Shown here piece by piece: positions 1 to 9,311 of a DNA stretch of 64,000 bases. The translations under genes and the position numbers were made by a program. The stretch comes from Haliscomenobacter sp033763495 (GTDB lineage Bacteria; Bacteroidota; Bacteroidia; Chitinophagales; Saprospiraceae), in NCBI RefSeq assembly GCF_033763495.1, contig NZ_JANRKL010000062.1, positions 1 to 64,000 of the forward strand, read 5' to 3'. Every line of letters begins with the position of its first letter. Within the stretch, counting starts at the first letter, position 1. Under the pieces are notes generated by a model. That model saw only the letters and a list, made by a program, of their open reading frames with translations. It was not told the DNA's origin and did no database searches.

Positions 1-386
1 TTTGCCTAGCGGACAAATTTTTTGAACCGCAACCTTGACTTTCGCTCCGGCAAATTGATGGCTGGTCGCTACGCGGGGAACAAAACTAGGGTTTCGTCAA
101 TATTTTTTAATTCTTGACACACTTCATTGAACATTCCCGCCGAATGGCGCTCAACCTACTCAAAACAAATGGTGACAAACCTAAAGTCAGCATTAATCGT
201 AGAATGAACCGATGTGCATTGTCGGACAAGTATAGAGAAAATACCCTCAAATTTTAATGCGTTTGCCCTGGGGACAACGCCCCTTTGCTTGTGGTCTAAT
301 TTCGAGCCAAATTGGACCACATTTTGTAAAATAGAAGTACGAATTTTCAAGGTAATCAAGCCAGCGTCACTTAAGGTAAATAGCTG
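1..386. other. Left-edge stretch without a supported gene
   Basis: I see no convincing coding sequence here. A 67-codon frame on the minus strand (156-359) has no recognisable domain or start context and is probably chance. The stretch could be a degraded gene end or the intergenic region of a gene outside the window. Confidence 0.5.
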
Positions 387-1589
387 TTAATCGGAGTATT
401 TTGTTCCATCGGGTGATATCCTCGTCCGTTGTGGGTTTTTATATATACCCAACTCTTCCCTTATTTGATTGGTCTTTTCCTCCATTTCTTTTGTCCATTC
501 AGGAAGATGAAAATAGCAAATGTCAAGTGAAAACCCCTTATCCTTTTTATATTTCTCAGTAGCTATTCCAATAATTACCGAGGCGTCCATATGCATTTGT
601 CTCCCAATCATACATGTTAGCTGTAATTCCTTTAGTCTGTCTTCCCTTTGTTCAAATGGCCTTGCGAGAAATACATAAACAGGAGAGCCTTCAAGTTGTG
701 CCTTGACAATTCTTGAACTTGGAGTTTTTATCCCATCATCCTGTCCGATTACTTCTTGTAAACATTTGCTTAATTGTCGTCTACCAAATCTATTTTCTTT
801 GTTCATTTGACGAACTGATAATTCAATTTCCTCTCTTGACTCTGAATAAATTGTCTGTCCATTTTCGAAGTCTTTGTGTAGCGTTTCAATGATACTATCC
901 CAAAGATAACTGGGTTCATTTTCTTCTTTTTCCTTTAGGTACTCATCTGAATTAGAATACCCTTCCCAAAGGTCATGAAACAAATACAATGATGTTTCAT
1001 CAGAATCAGGAAAGGAAAAACCATTTTGAATATAAAGAGCAAGCATGTCTTCACTTGAAAATGAAATGTGCCCAGTCCCTGATTTAAGAAATTCTTCTTT
1101 TGCTTTTAAATAGTCTGTAAAGTCTGTTATAGTATCAAGTTCACGCAGAAGTATATGAATTGATTTTTCATCAAAAACGTGAATAAAGCCTTTCCCGAAA
1201 TCACCATATTTTAAGGGAAACTTGTCACCCCTCCCAAAAGCAACTGCCACGCGGTAAATATTCCTTATTCCTTTTTCGGGTAGTTTGATTTTAGTGGTTT
1301 GGTCGCATAGAAAAATTTCTTCTTTTAAATTTATAATTCTTTCTGCACCATAAATTTGATCAGATGAACTTTCGATAGCTCTTTTAAGCCACCTATCAAT
1401 ATCAACATTGAGATCGCCACTTTCTTTTATTGAAATATCCTTTACTGAGAAGATTATAATGTCAGGGTCGCAAACAACAAGCAAGTCACAAAGCTCCTTC
1501 CCTTTTTTGCTAAATGGGTTTGGAAAACTCCAAAAAGAGAGAAAACTGCCTTTGCATAACTCTGATAATATTTTTTCTGTTGGTGTCAT
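387..1589 (-). CDS. Hypothetical protein, possibly PD-(D/E)XK nuclease-like
   Basis: This is a 400-residue protein that I do not recognise by family. The start at 1589 (MTPTEKIL) is preferred to an in-frame start nine codons upstream, because the protein pattern begins there. The N-terminal region reads KGKELCDLLVVCDPDIIIFSVKD. An acidic residue heads one beta strand, and the next hydrophobic strand ends in S-V-K-D, the kind of layout seen in PD-(D/E)XK nuclease folds; this is inference only. The rest is charged and mixed alpha/beta, with no signal peptide or membrane segment. The gene is visibly AT-rich compared with neighbours and stands alone, which suggests recent acquisition. A role in defence or DNA processing is possible but not shown. 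Confidence 0.7.
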   Translation of the reverse strand: MTPTEKILSELCKGSFLSFWSFPNPFSKKGKELCDLLVVCDPDIIIFSVKDISIKESGDLNVDIDRWLKRAIESSSDQIYGAERIINLKEEIFLCDQTTKIKLPEKGIRNIYRVAVAFGRGDKFPLKYGDFGKGFIHVFDEKSIHILLRELDTITDFTDYLKAKEEFLKSGTGHISFSSEDMLALYIQNGFSFPDSDETSLYLFHDLWEGYSNSDEYLKEKEENEPSYLWDSIIETLHKDFENGQTIYSESREEIELSVRQMNKENRFGRRQLSKCLQEVIGQDDGIKTPSSRIVKAQLEGSPVYVFLARPFEQREDRLKELQLTCMIGRQMHMDASVIIGIATEKYKKDKGFSLDICYFHLPEWTKEMEEKTNQIREELGIYKNPQRTRISPDGTKYSD

Positions 1590-1782
1590 TGTTTGATATT
1601 GTCTATGGTAACACAAGACTTAACATGCTGTAGCTTTACGAAGTTCCAAAGAAATGAAGCGGAGAGAATTTTTTAGAATTTTGCAAAACCGCAGCTTTAC
1701 AAAAGGATTAGTGTTGAACCCCCTTTTTTAATCCCAACGCTCCCAATTCGTCATTCGTCATTCGAAAAACTCGTCATTCCCT

Positions 1783-2745
1783 CTAATGCAGCGGCCTCTT
1801 CTTAATCATCCCGCCCTTTGTATCATTGATGCTGTGCATCAAAATAAACGCGTTGGGGTCGATCTTCTCGACCTCGGCCTTGAGATTACTCAATTCCAGA
1901 CGGGTAATCACTGTAAAAATAATGTCGATGTCATTGTCGCGGTGCCCCGTTCTACCAAATCCACGTTCCCCCTTGTAGATGGTCACCCCCCGGCCAATGT
2001 CGTGGATGATCATTTGGCGGATGTCTTCTGATTTGGGGGAAATGATGGTCACCCCGGTATATTCTTCGATGCCTTCTACAATAAAATCAACCGTTTTAGA
2101 GGCGGCAAGGTAAGTCAAGATGGAATACAAGGCCGTTTCGATGGACAGCAAATAAGCCGCAACCGAAAAGATGATGATGTTAAAAATCAAGATCAAATCC
2201 CCAACGGAAAGTCCAGAACGTTTGCTGATGTTGAGCGCTAGCACTTCGGTGCCATCGATCACGCCACCGCCACGCATGGAGAGCCCGATGCCAGCTCCCA
2301 GAAAAAAACCACCAAAAACTGAGACCAACAACTTATCTTCCGTTATTTGCGGATAAGGAATGACCTCAACGGCAAGCGCCAAGGTAACGATGCCAATGGC
2401 TGTTTTGACCGCAAAATCAAGGCCAATGGTGCGGAGCCCTAGCAGAACAAAAGGAAAATTGACAAGGAGCAACAATAGCGAAAGTGGCCAATCCGTAACC
2501 TCGGAGATCAACAAGGAGATCCCTACCGCCCCTCCATCAATAAAATGATTGGGTAACAAAAAACCTTTCAGGCCAAATCCAGCCGACAAAACGCCCATAC
2601 TCAACAAAAACAGCTGAATGAGGCGACGTTTGAATAAGATCTGGAATTGCTTCAAACCTTTGGCAAGTACATAATTGCTGTATTTGCTCAGCTTCTTTTT
2701 GCGTAGAGTGGTGTTCAGGATAATTTTGGTCCATAGTGAATTCAT
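1783..2745 (-). CDS. YitT family membrane protein (DUF161 plus DUF2179)
   Basis: This 320-residue integral membrane protein belongs to the YitT family, whose transported substrate is not firmly known. About five or six hydrophobic segments occupy residues 45-215, with glycine-rich family patterns such as GGAVGISLL and RGGGVIDGTEVLAL. The C-terminal 85 residues form the soluble DUF2179-type domain (VTIISPKSEDIRQMII onwards, with GRTGHRDNDIDIIFTVI). I chose the ATG at 2745 (MNSLWTK); an upstream in-frame start at 2787 adds 14 residues without family support. The gene is monocistronic: a repeat element lies upstream and an unrelated gene downstream. Confidence 0.88.
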   Translation of the reverse strand: MNSLWTKIILNTTLRKKKLSKYSNYVLAKGLKQFQILFKRRLIQLFLLSMGVLSAGFGLKGFLLPNHFIDGGAVGISLLISEVTDWPLSLLLLLVNFPFVLLGLRTIGLDFAVKTAIGIVTLALAVEVIPYPQITEDKLLVSVFGGFFLGAGIGLSMRGGGVIDGTEVLALNISKRSGLSVGDLILIFNIIIFSVAAYLLSIETALYSILTYLAASKTVDFIVEGIEEYTGVTIISPKSEDIRQMIIHDIGRGVTIYKGERGFGRTGHRDNDIDIIFTVITRLELSNLKAEVEKIDPNAFILMHSINDTKGGMIKKRPLH

Positions 2746-2861
2746 GGTTGCGATACGTTTGTTGCAGTTAAACAATGGTAACCCCATTACTCAGGTTATA
2801 CTTGAGTGTGGGAAATTGTTGAGTAATCGTCAAAAACGTTTGTTTAAGCCCATGCGATTGA

Positions 2862-3039
2862 ACATTTGGCTCGGAGGACATCAATTGCCACGTGCTTTAG
2901 CGCGTGGATCCAGTTTCCTTTTTTAATCGGGCTTTAGCCCAAACCCAAGTTTTCAGGCTAGGGCTAAAGCCCAGATTCCATGGTATTCCTATACCCCAGG
3001 CTAAAGCCAGGGGCAATTGATGTCCTCCGAGCGAAATGT
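2862..3039. repeat. MITE-like element with 28-bp terminal inverted repeats
   Basis: Positions 2862-2889 and 3012-3039 are inverted repeats of 28 bp with one mismatch (core CTCGGAGGACATCAATTGCC). Between them lie four small hairpins built on GCTTTAGC or GCTAAAGC cores: 2888-2907, 2929-2940, 2961-2972 and 2994-3013. No reading frame is present. The structure fits a non-autonomous mobile element or a pair of opposed REP-like units. It fills the gap between the YitT gene and the sigma-54 regulator gene. Confidence 0.75.
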
Positions 3040-3142
3040 CCACAAAGGTGTTTTAAGCCTTAATGTATTAATGGTAGGTTCAAAAAACTTAACGCTCCGA
3101 TCGTAAGAAAAGTTTGCCTTGAAGTTTGGACGATATCCTGCT

Positions 3143-4477
3143 TTACAATTGATATTCCTTGATTTTGGCATACAAGGTGGTCAAGCCAATGCCCAATAAC
3201 TCCGCCGTTTGGGTCTTATTGCCATGGGTATGTTCCAGCATCCGCGAAATGTGCCGTTTTTCTACCTCCCTTAAAGATAGGATGCCGCTAGTGGTGTTGC
3301 TGCTTGGTTGCAAAAAATCCCAGGGCAGGCTATCACTTTCCAATTGCGAGGTCTCACTCAGGATACAAGCGCGCTCAATCGTATTGCGCAACTCGCGGAT
3401 ATTGCCCCGCCACTGGTGTTGATGCAAGGCTTTTAAAAACTCGGGGTGGGCCCTGCTGATTTTTTTATTCAGCTTTTGGCTGAATTGTTCCATAAAATGC
3501 TGGACGAGTGAGGGAATATCTTCAAGCCTTTCATTGAGTGAAGGCAAATGGATGGCAAAAGTGGCCAGGCGGTAGTACAGATCCATCCTGAACTGCCCAT
3601 TGTTGCTCTCTTGTTCCATATTGCGATTGGTGGCGGCAATGATGCGGACGTCCACTTTTTGGGTTTTGGTTTGGCCAACTTTCAGAAATTCCCCATTTTC
3701 GAGTACTCGTAGCAGTTTGGTCTGTAAATCCAGAGGCATTTCTCCAATTTCATCCAAAAATAGCGTACCCTCATGTGCCTCTTCCAGTAAACCTTTTTTG
3801 TCTTTAATGGCTCCGGTAAAGGCGCCAGCCTTGTGGCCAAATAATTCACTTTCAATGATTTCTCTGGAAAGAGCCGCGCAGTTGAGCGCAACAAAGGCCT
3901 TATCCTTGCGCATACTGGCCTGGTGGATGGCCTGCGCAAAAACATCTTTTCCGGTGCCAGTCTCTCCCGTCAGTAGGATACTCGCATTGGTAGGTGCTAC
4001 CTTTTCAGCCAATTCAATGGCTTTTTGGATGGCAGGAGATCGACCGATGATATTTTGAAAATCAGTAGGAATTTTACCTTGAACACTCATGCGGGAGCCA
4101 GACCTCTGGCGCAAGGCTTTTTCCGTAGCTTGAGCCAATAAAGTGATGATGCGGTTGTTGTCATCGCCCTTTACCAGATAGTCAAAAGCACCATTTTTGA
4201 TGGCTTTTACTCCATCGGGAATGTTGCCGTAGGCCGTGAGCAGGATTACTTCAGTGAGCGGGTATTTTTGTTTGATTTCGGCAGTAAGTTCAACCCCATT
4301 GCCGTCGGGCAGTTTGACGTCGCAAAGTACCACCGGGAAGTCTTGCTGAGCCAGCTTTTTGAGCCCGGACTGACAATCACCCGCCTCGCTTACTTCGTAA
4401 TCTTCCAATTGCAAAAGGCGGGCAAGCAAACTGCGAAGTTTGACTTCGTCGTCGATGATGAGTACGGCAGTTTTCAT
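3143..4477 (-). CDS. NtrC-type sigma-54-dependent response regulator
   Basis: This is a 444-residue response regulator that activates sigma-54 RNA polymerase. Domains in order: a receiver (residues 1-120; acidic pair in LIIDDE, phospho-acceptor D53 in LCDVKLPDG, conserved lysine in LVKGDD), a central AAA+ ATPase (about 140-375; Walker A GETGTGKD, the sigma-54 contact loop GAFTGA, sensor region RIIAATNR), and a C-terminal Fis-type helix-turn-helix (GNKTQTAELLGIGLTTLYAKI). All key residues are present, so it should be functional. No histidine kinase gene lies next to it, so its partner is elsewhere. Nearby genes give no hint of its regulon. Confidence 0.95.
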   Translation of the reverse strand: MKTAVLIIDDEVKLRSLLARLLQLEDYEVSEAGDCQSGLKKLAQQDFPVVLCDVKLPDGNGVELTAEIKQKYPLTEVILLTAYGNIPDGVKAIKNGAFDYLVKGDDNNRIITLLAQATEKALRQRSGSRMSVQGKIPTDFQNIIGRSPAIQKAIELAEKVAPTNASILLTGETGTGKDVFAQAIHQASMRKDKAFVALNCAALSREIIESELFGHKAGAFTGAIKDKKGLLEEAHEGTLFLDEIGEMPLDLQTKLLRVLENGEFLKVGQTKTQKVDVRIIAATNRNMEQESNNGQFRMDLYYRLATFAIHLPSLNERLEDIPSLVQHFMEQFSQKLNKKISRAHPEFLKALHQHQWRGNIRELRNTIERACILSETSQLESDSLPWDFLQPSSNTTSGILSLREVEKRHISRMLEHTHGNKTQTAELLGIGLTTLYAKIKEYQL

Positions 4478-4621
4478 ATCCTGAATCTTGGCTCAAAAGT
4501 AAAACAGTAAGCGGAAAAGCGCACAAGAATTAAAACCATTAAAAGTGTTGATTTTTTTTGTGATAAATTTTTTATTGGAATATGGCTAAAAAAACTTACC
4601 TTGCTTCAAATACCAAATGTT

Positions 4622-5338
4622 ATGCCTACCCTCAACGAAGTCATGCAATCGCTGCAAAGCTACAACAGCCCAAGTACCAAAAACACCTTGATGAAGCATG
4701 GCGCTCGTGAGCCATTTTTTGGTGTAAAAGTGGGCGACATGAAAACCATCATCAAAGAGCTAAAGCTCAAAAAAGAGTACCAGCTAGCGCTAGACCTTTA
4801 TGATACCGGAAACTCCGATGCCATGTACTTGGCTGGTTTGATTGTTGACGAAAAAAAAATCAGCAAAGACGATCTGCGGCATTGGGTAAAGGGAGCTTAT
4901 TGGTACATGATCCACGATTTTACGGTAGCTTGGGTTGCAGCAGAATCACCCCATGGTCTGGAACTGGGCCTGGAGTGGATCGAGTCTCCCGAAGAAACCG
5001 TGGCTTCAGCGGGTTGGGCCACCCTGGCTTATTGGGCTCAATTGCGACCCAACAATGAATTAGACCTGAGTTTGTACCAACAATTATTGGATAGGGTGCA
5101 AAAAAACATCCACCAGGCGCAAAACCGGGTCCGATATACCATGAATGGATTTATCATCATGGTTGGCTCACAATTTCCGGAAATGACCGAACCCTGCATT
5201 GAACTATCAGAGTCCCTGGGTACGGTTTTTGTAGACATGGGAGGTACCTCTTGTAAAGTACCGGATGCCGGAGAGTACATTTACAAAATCCAGGAAAAGG
5301 GGGCCATCGGTAAAAAGAAAAAAATGGTAAGGTGCTGA
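4622..5338 (+). CDS. DNA alkylation repair protein, AlkD-like
   Basis: This 238-residue all-helical protein is of the AlkC/AlkD DNA glycosylase type, made of HEAT-like repeats that remove alkylated bases. Recognisable parts are the N-terminal GAREPFFGVKVGDMKTIIKELK, the central WVKGAYWYMIHDFTVAWVAAESPHG and the C-terminal helix with MGGTSCKVPDAGEYI. In this subfamily of small proteins (often annotated as DUF or alkylation repair) the activity is not always proven. I chose the ATG at 4622; a TTG at 4601 in the same frame is a weaker choice. The gene stands alone between the divergent regulator gene and a convergent lipoprotein gene. Confidence 0.85.
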   Translation: MPTLNEVMQSLQSYNSPSTKNTLMKHGAREPFFGVKVGDMKTIIKELKLKKEYQLALDLYDTGNSDAMYLAGLIVDEKKISKDDLRHWVKGAYWYMIHDFTVAWVAAESPHGLELGLEWIESPEETVASAGWATLAYWAQLRPNNELDLSLYQQLLDRVQKNIHQAQNRVRYTMNGFIIMVGSQFPEMTEPCIELSESLGTVFVDMGGTSCKVPDAGEYIYKIQEKGAIGKKKKMVRC

Positions 5339-5362
5339 TCCAAAGCTGGGCCAAGGAGCTGA

Positions 5363-5743
5363 TTATTTTTGTTTAACCAATTTCATCATCCGCCCTTTGC
5401 CTGCATCGCTCATTTTGAGGTGCAGCGAATCGGGGGTCAGCAGCAGAATTTCTACCGATTTTTCTGTGGAAGCCCGGTTGAGGGTATCTATGGTGAACAG
5501 CCGTTTATTGAGGATATAATAAGTACCAGATTCCTGATAGTTGAGGGTGCTTTTGAACGTATAGCCTTCGTTTTTGTTGAAGGTAAATTGAACTACCTTG
5601 GGGTCTATCAGCAGGGAATCGCCTTCTTGTGAAATAACCACGGCCTGCCATTCTCCAATCAAATCACGTTGGCGATAGGGCGAACAGCCTAACAACAGAC
5701 ACAGCATACCGATCAAAACAGGACTAGCAAAGGATTTGTACAT
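5363..5743 (-). CDS. Small lipoprotein, lipocalin-like
   Basis: This is a 126-residue exported protein. It has a short positively charged start, a hydrophobic stretch and the lipobox LLLGC with the acylated cysteine at residue 20, so it should be a lipoprotein. The mature part (RDLIGEWQAV, then alternating beta strands, ending in LHLKMSDAGKGRMMKLVKQ) resembles the lipocalin-like small lipoproteins common in Bacteroidota, whose ligands are mostly unknown. The gene runs convergently towards the AlkD-like gene, with only about 25 bp between the two stops. Confidence 0.75.
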   Translation of the reverse strand: MYKSFASPVLIGMLCLLLGCSPYRQRDLIGEWQAVVISQEGDSLLIDPKVVQFTFNKNEGYTFKSTLNYQESGTYYILNKRLFTIDTLNRASTEKSVEILLLTPDSLHLKMSDAGKGRMMKLVKQK

Positions 5744-5911
5744 TTTCTGACTACTTGTGAATAATTAGGGTTTTACCCCGTTTTGAATAAGAAAACACAA
5801 AAGTAAAGCCCCAGGTGTTTATCCTCACTACAATTAACAGGATTTTAAGTAAAAAGCCGATTTAATTCCACAAATTGGAATTTTTTTGAAGCCCGATTGG
5901 TTAAATCAATC

Positions 5912-5919
5912 TATTTTTG
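5912..5919 (+). promoter_or_regulatory. Bacteroidota -7 element before dusB
   Basis: The sequence TATTTTTG matches the Bacteroidota primary-sigma -7 consensus TAnnTTTG. A TTG at 5886-5888 could serve as the -33 element, with a slightly long 23-nt spacer. This places the transcript start near 5926, about 70 nt before the chosen dusB start. Confidence 0.45.
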
Positions 5920-5997
5920 CGGCACTGTAGTAAGGCTGCGAAAGAGGTGAAAGGAAATCAGTACTCATTTTGCCCTCTACTAATGCACAAAAGGGAT

Positions 5998-6999
5998 ATG
6001 GTAAAGATTGCGCAAGTTGAATTGGGAGAATTTCCCCTGCTTTTGGCACCGATGGAAGATGTGAGTGACCCACCTTTCCGGGCATTGTGCAAAAAGCAAG
6101 GTGCAGATATGATGTATACCGAGTTTATTTCGGTAGAAGGGTTGATTCGGGATGCTACCAAAAGTTTGCAAAAACTGGACATCTACGACGAGGAGCGCCC
6201 GATTGGGGTACAAATATTTGGTGCCGAGCTCGACTCCATGATGCGGGCTGCCGAAATTGTTGAAGCGGCCAAACCAGAAGTACTGGACATCAATTATGGC
6301 TGTCCGGTCCAAAAAGTGGTTTGTAAAATGGCTGGAGCAGGCATCCTGCGGGATGTCAAAAAGATGGTAGAATTGACCGAGGCCGTGGTTAAATCGACCA
6401 ACCTGCCAGTAACCGTAAAAACCCGCCTGGGCTGGGATTCCAATACCATTTTTATTGAAGATGTCGCCGAACGACTTCAAGACATTGGCATCAAAGCCTT
6501 ATCCATCCATGCACGTACCCGGGTACAGATGTACAAGGGAGAATCGGACTGGAGCTGGATCGCCAAGGTGAAAAACAACCCACGCATCCACATCCCCATT
6601 TTTGGCAATGGAGACATCGATACCCCCCAAAAAGCCAAAGAATACCGCGAGCGTTATGGGGTGGATGGCATCATGATTGGACGGGCTACCATTGGCTACC
6701 CCTGGATTTTCCGGGAGATCAAGCACTACTTTGCTACGGGTGAACTTTTACCTCCACCGAATATTCACGAGCGGGTAGATGCGGTACGCCAGCACCTGCA
6801 ACATTCCATTGATTGGAAAGGTGTTAAATTAGGGGTGGTAGAAATGCGTCGGCATTACACCAACTACTTCCGTGGATTCCCCGGCATCAAGGAGTTTCGG
6901 GGCCAATTGGTGACCGAAGAAACACCTGCAATCCTATTTGAAATACTCGACCGTTTGGAAGATCAGTACAGCACTGTCGAGGCTGAATCGGTATTTTAA
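5998..6999 (+). CDS. dusB: tRNA-dihydrouridine synthase
   Basis: This 333-residue flavoprotein reduces specific uridines in the tRNA D-loop to dihydrouridine, using FMN and NADPH. The TIM-barrel starts with PLLLAPMEDVSDPPFRALC. The active-site segment NYGCPVQKVVCKMAGAGIL carries the catalytic cysteine. VKTRLGWD, the SIHARTRVQMYKG loop and GNGDIDTPQKA ... GIMIGRATIGYPW are FMN and phosphate-binding features. The ATG at 5998 is chosen because the barrel begins soon after it; an earlier ATG at 5983 and a TTG at 5917 are in frame. The cca gene follows after 11 bp, so the two tRNA maturation genes are probably co-transcribed. Confidence 0.93.
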   Translation: MVKIAQVELGEFPLLLAPMEDVSDPPFRALCKKQGADMMYTEFISVEGLIRDATKSLQKLDIYDEERPIGVQIFGAELDSMMRAAEIVEAAKPEVLDINYGCPVQKVVCKMAGAGILRDVKKMVELTEAVVKSTNLPVTVKTRLGWDSNTIFIEDVAERLQDIGIKALSIHARTRVQMYKGESDWSWIAKVKNNPRIHIPIFGNGDIDTPQKAKEYRERYGVDGIMIGRATIGYPWIFREIKHYFATGELLPPPNIHERVDAVRQHLQHSIDWKGVKLGVVEMRRHYTNYFRGFPGIKEFRGQLVTEETPAILFEILDRLEDQYSTVEAESVF

Positions 7000-7010
7000 C
7001 CTGAAACGTA

Positions 7011-8432
7011 GTGGTCTTTAAGATTCAAGATAACGAACGCAAGATCCTGGAGATCGTTAGCCATGCAGCCGCAAAGATGCAGGTGCCTGCCTACGTGGTA
7101 GGCGGATATGTACGCGATCGCTTGTTGGCACGGGCATCCAAGGACATCGACATCGTCTGTGTTGGCAGTGGCATCGAACTCGCTGAAAGGGTGGCTGGCG
7201 AATTGCATCCGGTGCCCCGCATCGCGATTTTCCAACGTTTTGGTACCGCCATGATCAAACATCGCGATCTGGAAGTGGAGTTCGTTGGAGCGCGGAAAGA
7301 ATCCTATCGCCACGATTCGCGCAAACCCGCCGTTGAAAATGGGTCATTGGAAGATGATCAAAACCGCCGTGATTTCACCATCAATGCTTTGGCGGTCAGT
7401 TTGAATGAACCGGATTTTGGGAACATCATCGACCCTTTTGATGGACTAGGAGATTTGGAGCGAAAAATCATTCGTACCCCTCTGGACCCGGGCAAAACCT
7501 TCTCCGACGACCCACTGCGGATGATGCGGGCCATTCGTTTTGCTACTCAGCTTGATTTCGCCATCGAACCTGCTACTTTCAAAGCGATTTCTGTTTACAA
7601 AGAACGCATCAAGATCATTTCTGCGGAGCGAATTGCGATTGAGTTGAACAAAATCATCCAGGCCCCCAAACCCTCGGTGGGATTCAAACTCTTGTTCGAT
7701 TCGGGATTGTTGCACATCATCTTTCCGGAAATGACGGCCTTACACGGAGTGGAAATTCGCAATGGCCGGGGCCACAAGGATAATTTTTACCATACCCTTC
7801 AGGTTCTGGACAACTTGAGTAAAAAGACCGAAAACCTTTGGTTGCGTTGGTCTGCCATCCTTCACGATATCGCAAAACCACCGACCAAACGGTTTCACCC
7901 TGAACAGGGTTGGACTTTTCATGGGCATGAAATATTGGGTGCCAATATGGTCCCGAATATTTTCCGCCGTTTCCGACTGCCCATGGACCACAAGATGAAG
8001 TATGTGCAAAAACTGGTTCGCCTGCATTTGCGCCCAATCAGTTTGACCAAGGAAGAAATCACCGACTCGGCCATGCGCCGCTTGCTGGTGGATGCGGATG
8101 AGGACTTGGAAGACCTGATGCTGCTTTGTGAAGCGGACATCACCTCCAAGAATCCGGATAAAGTCAAACGTTACCTGGAAAACTACGAACTGGTGCGTCA
8201 GCGCCTACAAGTTGTAGAAGAACGGGATCAACTTCGCAATTGGCAACCACCAATTACCGGGGAAATCATCATGGAAACCTTTGGAATTGGCCCTTCTCGC
8301 GAAGTAGGTGAGATCAAAAACTATGTACGGGAAGCTATTCTCGATGGGCTTATCCCTAATGAGTTTGACGCAGCTTATGGCTTGATGTTGGAAAAGGCTG
8401 GGGAAATGGGGCTGGTGAAAAAAAACAATTAA
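7011..8432 (+). CDS. cca: CCA tRNA nucleotidyltransferase, HD-domain type
   Basis: This 473-residue enzyme adds or repairs the 3'-CCA end of tRNAs. The nucleotidyltransferase head has VVGGYVRD followed by KDIDIV, the two carboxylates that bind metal, then RRDFTINAL and the neck region DDPLRMMRAIRFA. The C-terminal half carries an HD phosphohydrolase domain (HDIAKP, with HGHE upstream). Class II enzymes of Bacteroidota commonly have this fusion. The start is a GTG at 7011, 11 bp after dusB; the next ATG would remove part of the head domain's first helix. No odd residues were seen. Some close family members act as poly(A) polymerases, but Bacteroidota copies are normally CCA-adding. Confidence 0.92.
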   Translation: MVFKIQDNERKILEIVSHAAAKMQVPAYVVGGYVRDRLLARASKDIDIVCVGSGIELAERVAGELHPVPRIAIFQRFGTAMIKHRDLEVEFVGARKESYRHDSRKPAVENGSLEDDQNRRDFTINALAVSLNEPDFGNIIDPFDGLGDLERKIIRTPLDPGKTFSDDPLRMMRAIRFATQLDFAIEPATFKAISVYKERIKIISAERIAIELNKIIQAPKPSVGFKLLFDSGLLHIIFPEMTALHGVEIRNGRGHKDNFYHTLQVLDNLSKKTENLWLRWSAILHDIAKPPTKRFHPEQGWTFHGHEILGANMVPNIFRRFRLPMDHKMKYVQKLVRLHLRPISLTKEEITDSAMRRLLVDADEDLEDLMLLCEADITSKNPDKVKRYLENYELVRQRLQVVEERDQLRNWQPPITGEIIMETFGIGPSREVGEIKNYVREAILDGLIPNEFDAAYGLMLEKAGEMGLVKKNN

Positions 8433-8506
8433 GATTTTGTAATTAAGTTATATAGTGTAATTTTATTCACGTTTGTTAAGTACCTCTAACATTTTAGAAC
8501 TTAGAC

Positions 8507-9301
8507 ATGAACTATCATACAACCACAATAGAAATAAAACAGGGTCTAAATACTCAAGGCTTTTTTAGTTTTAAAACGCCTGAAACAGTCATAATTTTTA
8601 TACACGGGTTTGCAGGAAAATCAATTATTACTTGGAACAATTTCCCGCAATTTATTTTGCCCGATAAGGATTTTAGTAAAAGCGATTTGATCTTCTATGG
8701 TTATGATACTTTTGGTGGTCAGGCTGGAGATCATGCATCCGAACTTTATGACTTTCTTAATTTGATGGAAAAACCACTTGGAAATGGAATCTTGCCAAGT
8801 CAACAAAACCTACCAGAAAGGGCATACAAAAAAATAGTATTAGTGGCTCATTCCCTTGGTGCGATTTTGGCCAGACAGGCTCAAATATTAGCATTTGATG
8901 GCGGTAGTAATTGGCTAAAAAAGTCGTCTTTGATTTTATTCGCCCCTGCTCATAATGGGGCTCAAATATTACCACTTATGATGGAAGCGTTACCTGGTTT
9001 GTGGTCTTTATTAGGATTGTTTATCAAATATAGGTACCCTATTTTAAGGGATTTAGATTCAGAAGATGATGGAATTTGGAAAAGTATCAAAGATCGAACA
9101 GAACAACTACAAGAAATTCCTGAAGGAGAACCAACTAAGGCGAAACTTGTTGTATTTGCAAAAGGGGATAAAGTTGTAAGAAACATCCCTTACCTTAAAG
9201 ATTTGCCTCCCAAGGTCATCGACGGGCAAACTCATATGTCAGTTTGTAAGCCTAAAGAAAATTTCTATATGCCAGTTGAATTACTTAAAAAGCTATTGTA
9301 A
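8507..9301 (+). CDS. Alpha/beta hydrolase of unknown substrate
   Basis: This 264-residue cytoplasmic protein has the alpha/beta hydrolase layout. The oxyanion strand is VIIFIHGFAG. The nucleophile elbow is AHSLG with Ser116. An acid candidate is Asp221 in VVFAKGDKVV and a histidine candidate is His243 in DGQTHMSV, so the triad looks complete. It resembles the lipase/esterase-like DUF676 and serine-esterase groups, but the substrate cannot be told. The gene is clearly more AT-rich than cca before it, and the next gene begins only 10 bp after it with the same base composition. The pair was probably acquired together. Confidence 0.82.
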   Translation: MNYHTTTIEIKQGLNTQGFFSFKTPETVIIFIHGFAGKSIITWNNFPQFILPDKDFSKSDLIFYGYDTFGGQAGDHASELYDFLNLMEKPLGNGILPSQQNLPERAYKKIVLVAHSLGAILARQAQILAFDGGSNWLKKSSLILFAPAHNGAQILPLMMEALPGLWSLLGLFIKYRYPILRDLDSEDDGIWKSIKDRTEQLQEIPEGEPTKAKLVVFAKGDKVVRNIPYLKDLPPKVIDGQTHMSVCKPKENFYMPVELLKKLL

Positions 9302-9311
9302 AAAGCCTATT

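Noticed and set aside
156..359. 67-codon minus-strand frame near the left edge
   Set aside because: No domain, no start context and composition like intergenic DNA.
2862..3039. Insertion sequence
   Set aside because: There is no transposase frame in 178 bp, so it was recorded as a MITE-like repeat instead.
3143..4477. Two-component system with adjacent kinase
   Set aside because: No histidine kinase gene was found on either side within the window.
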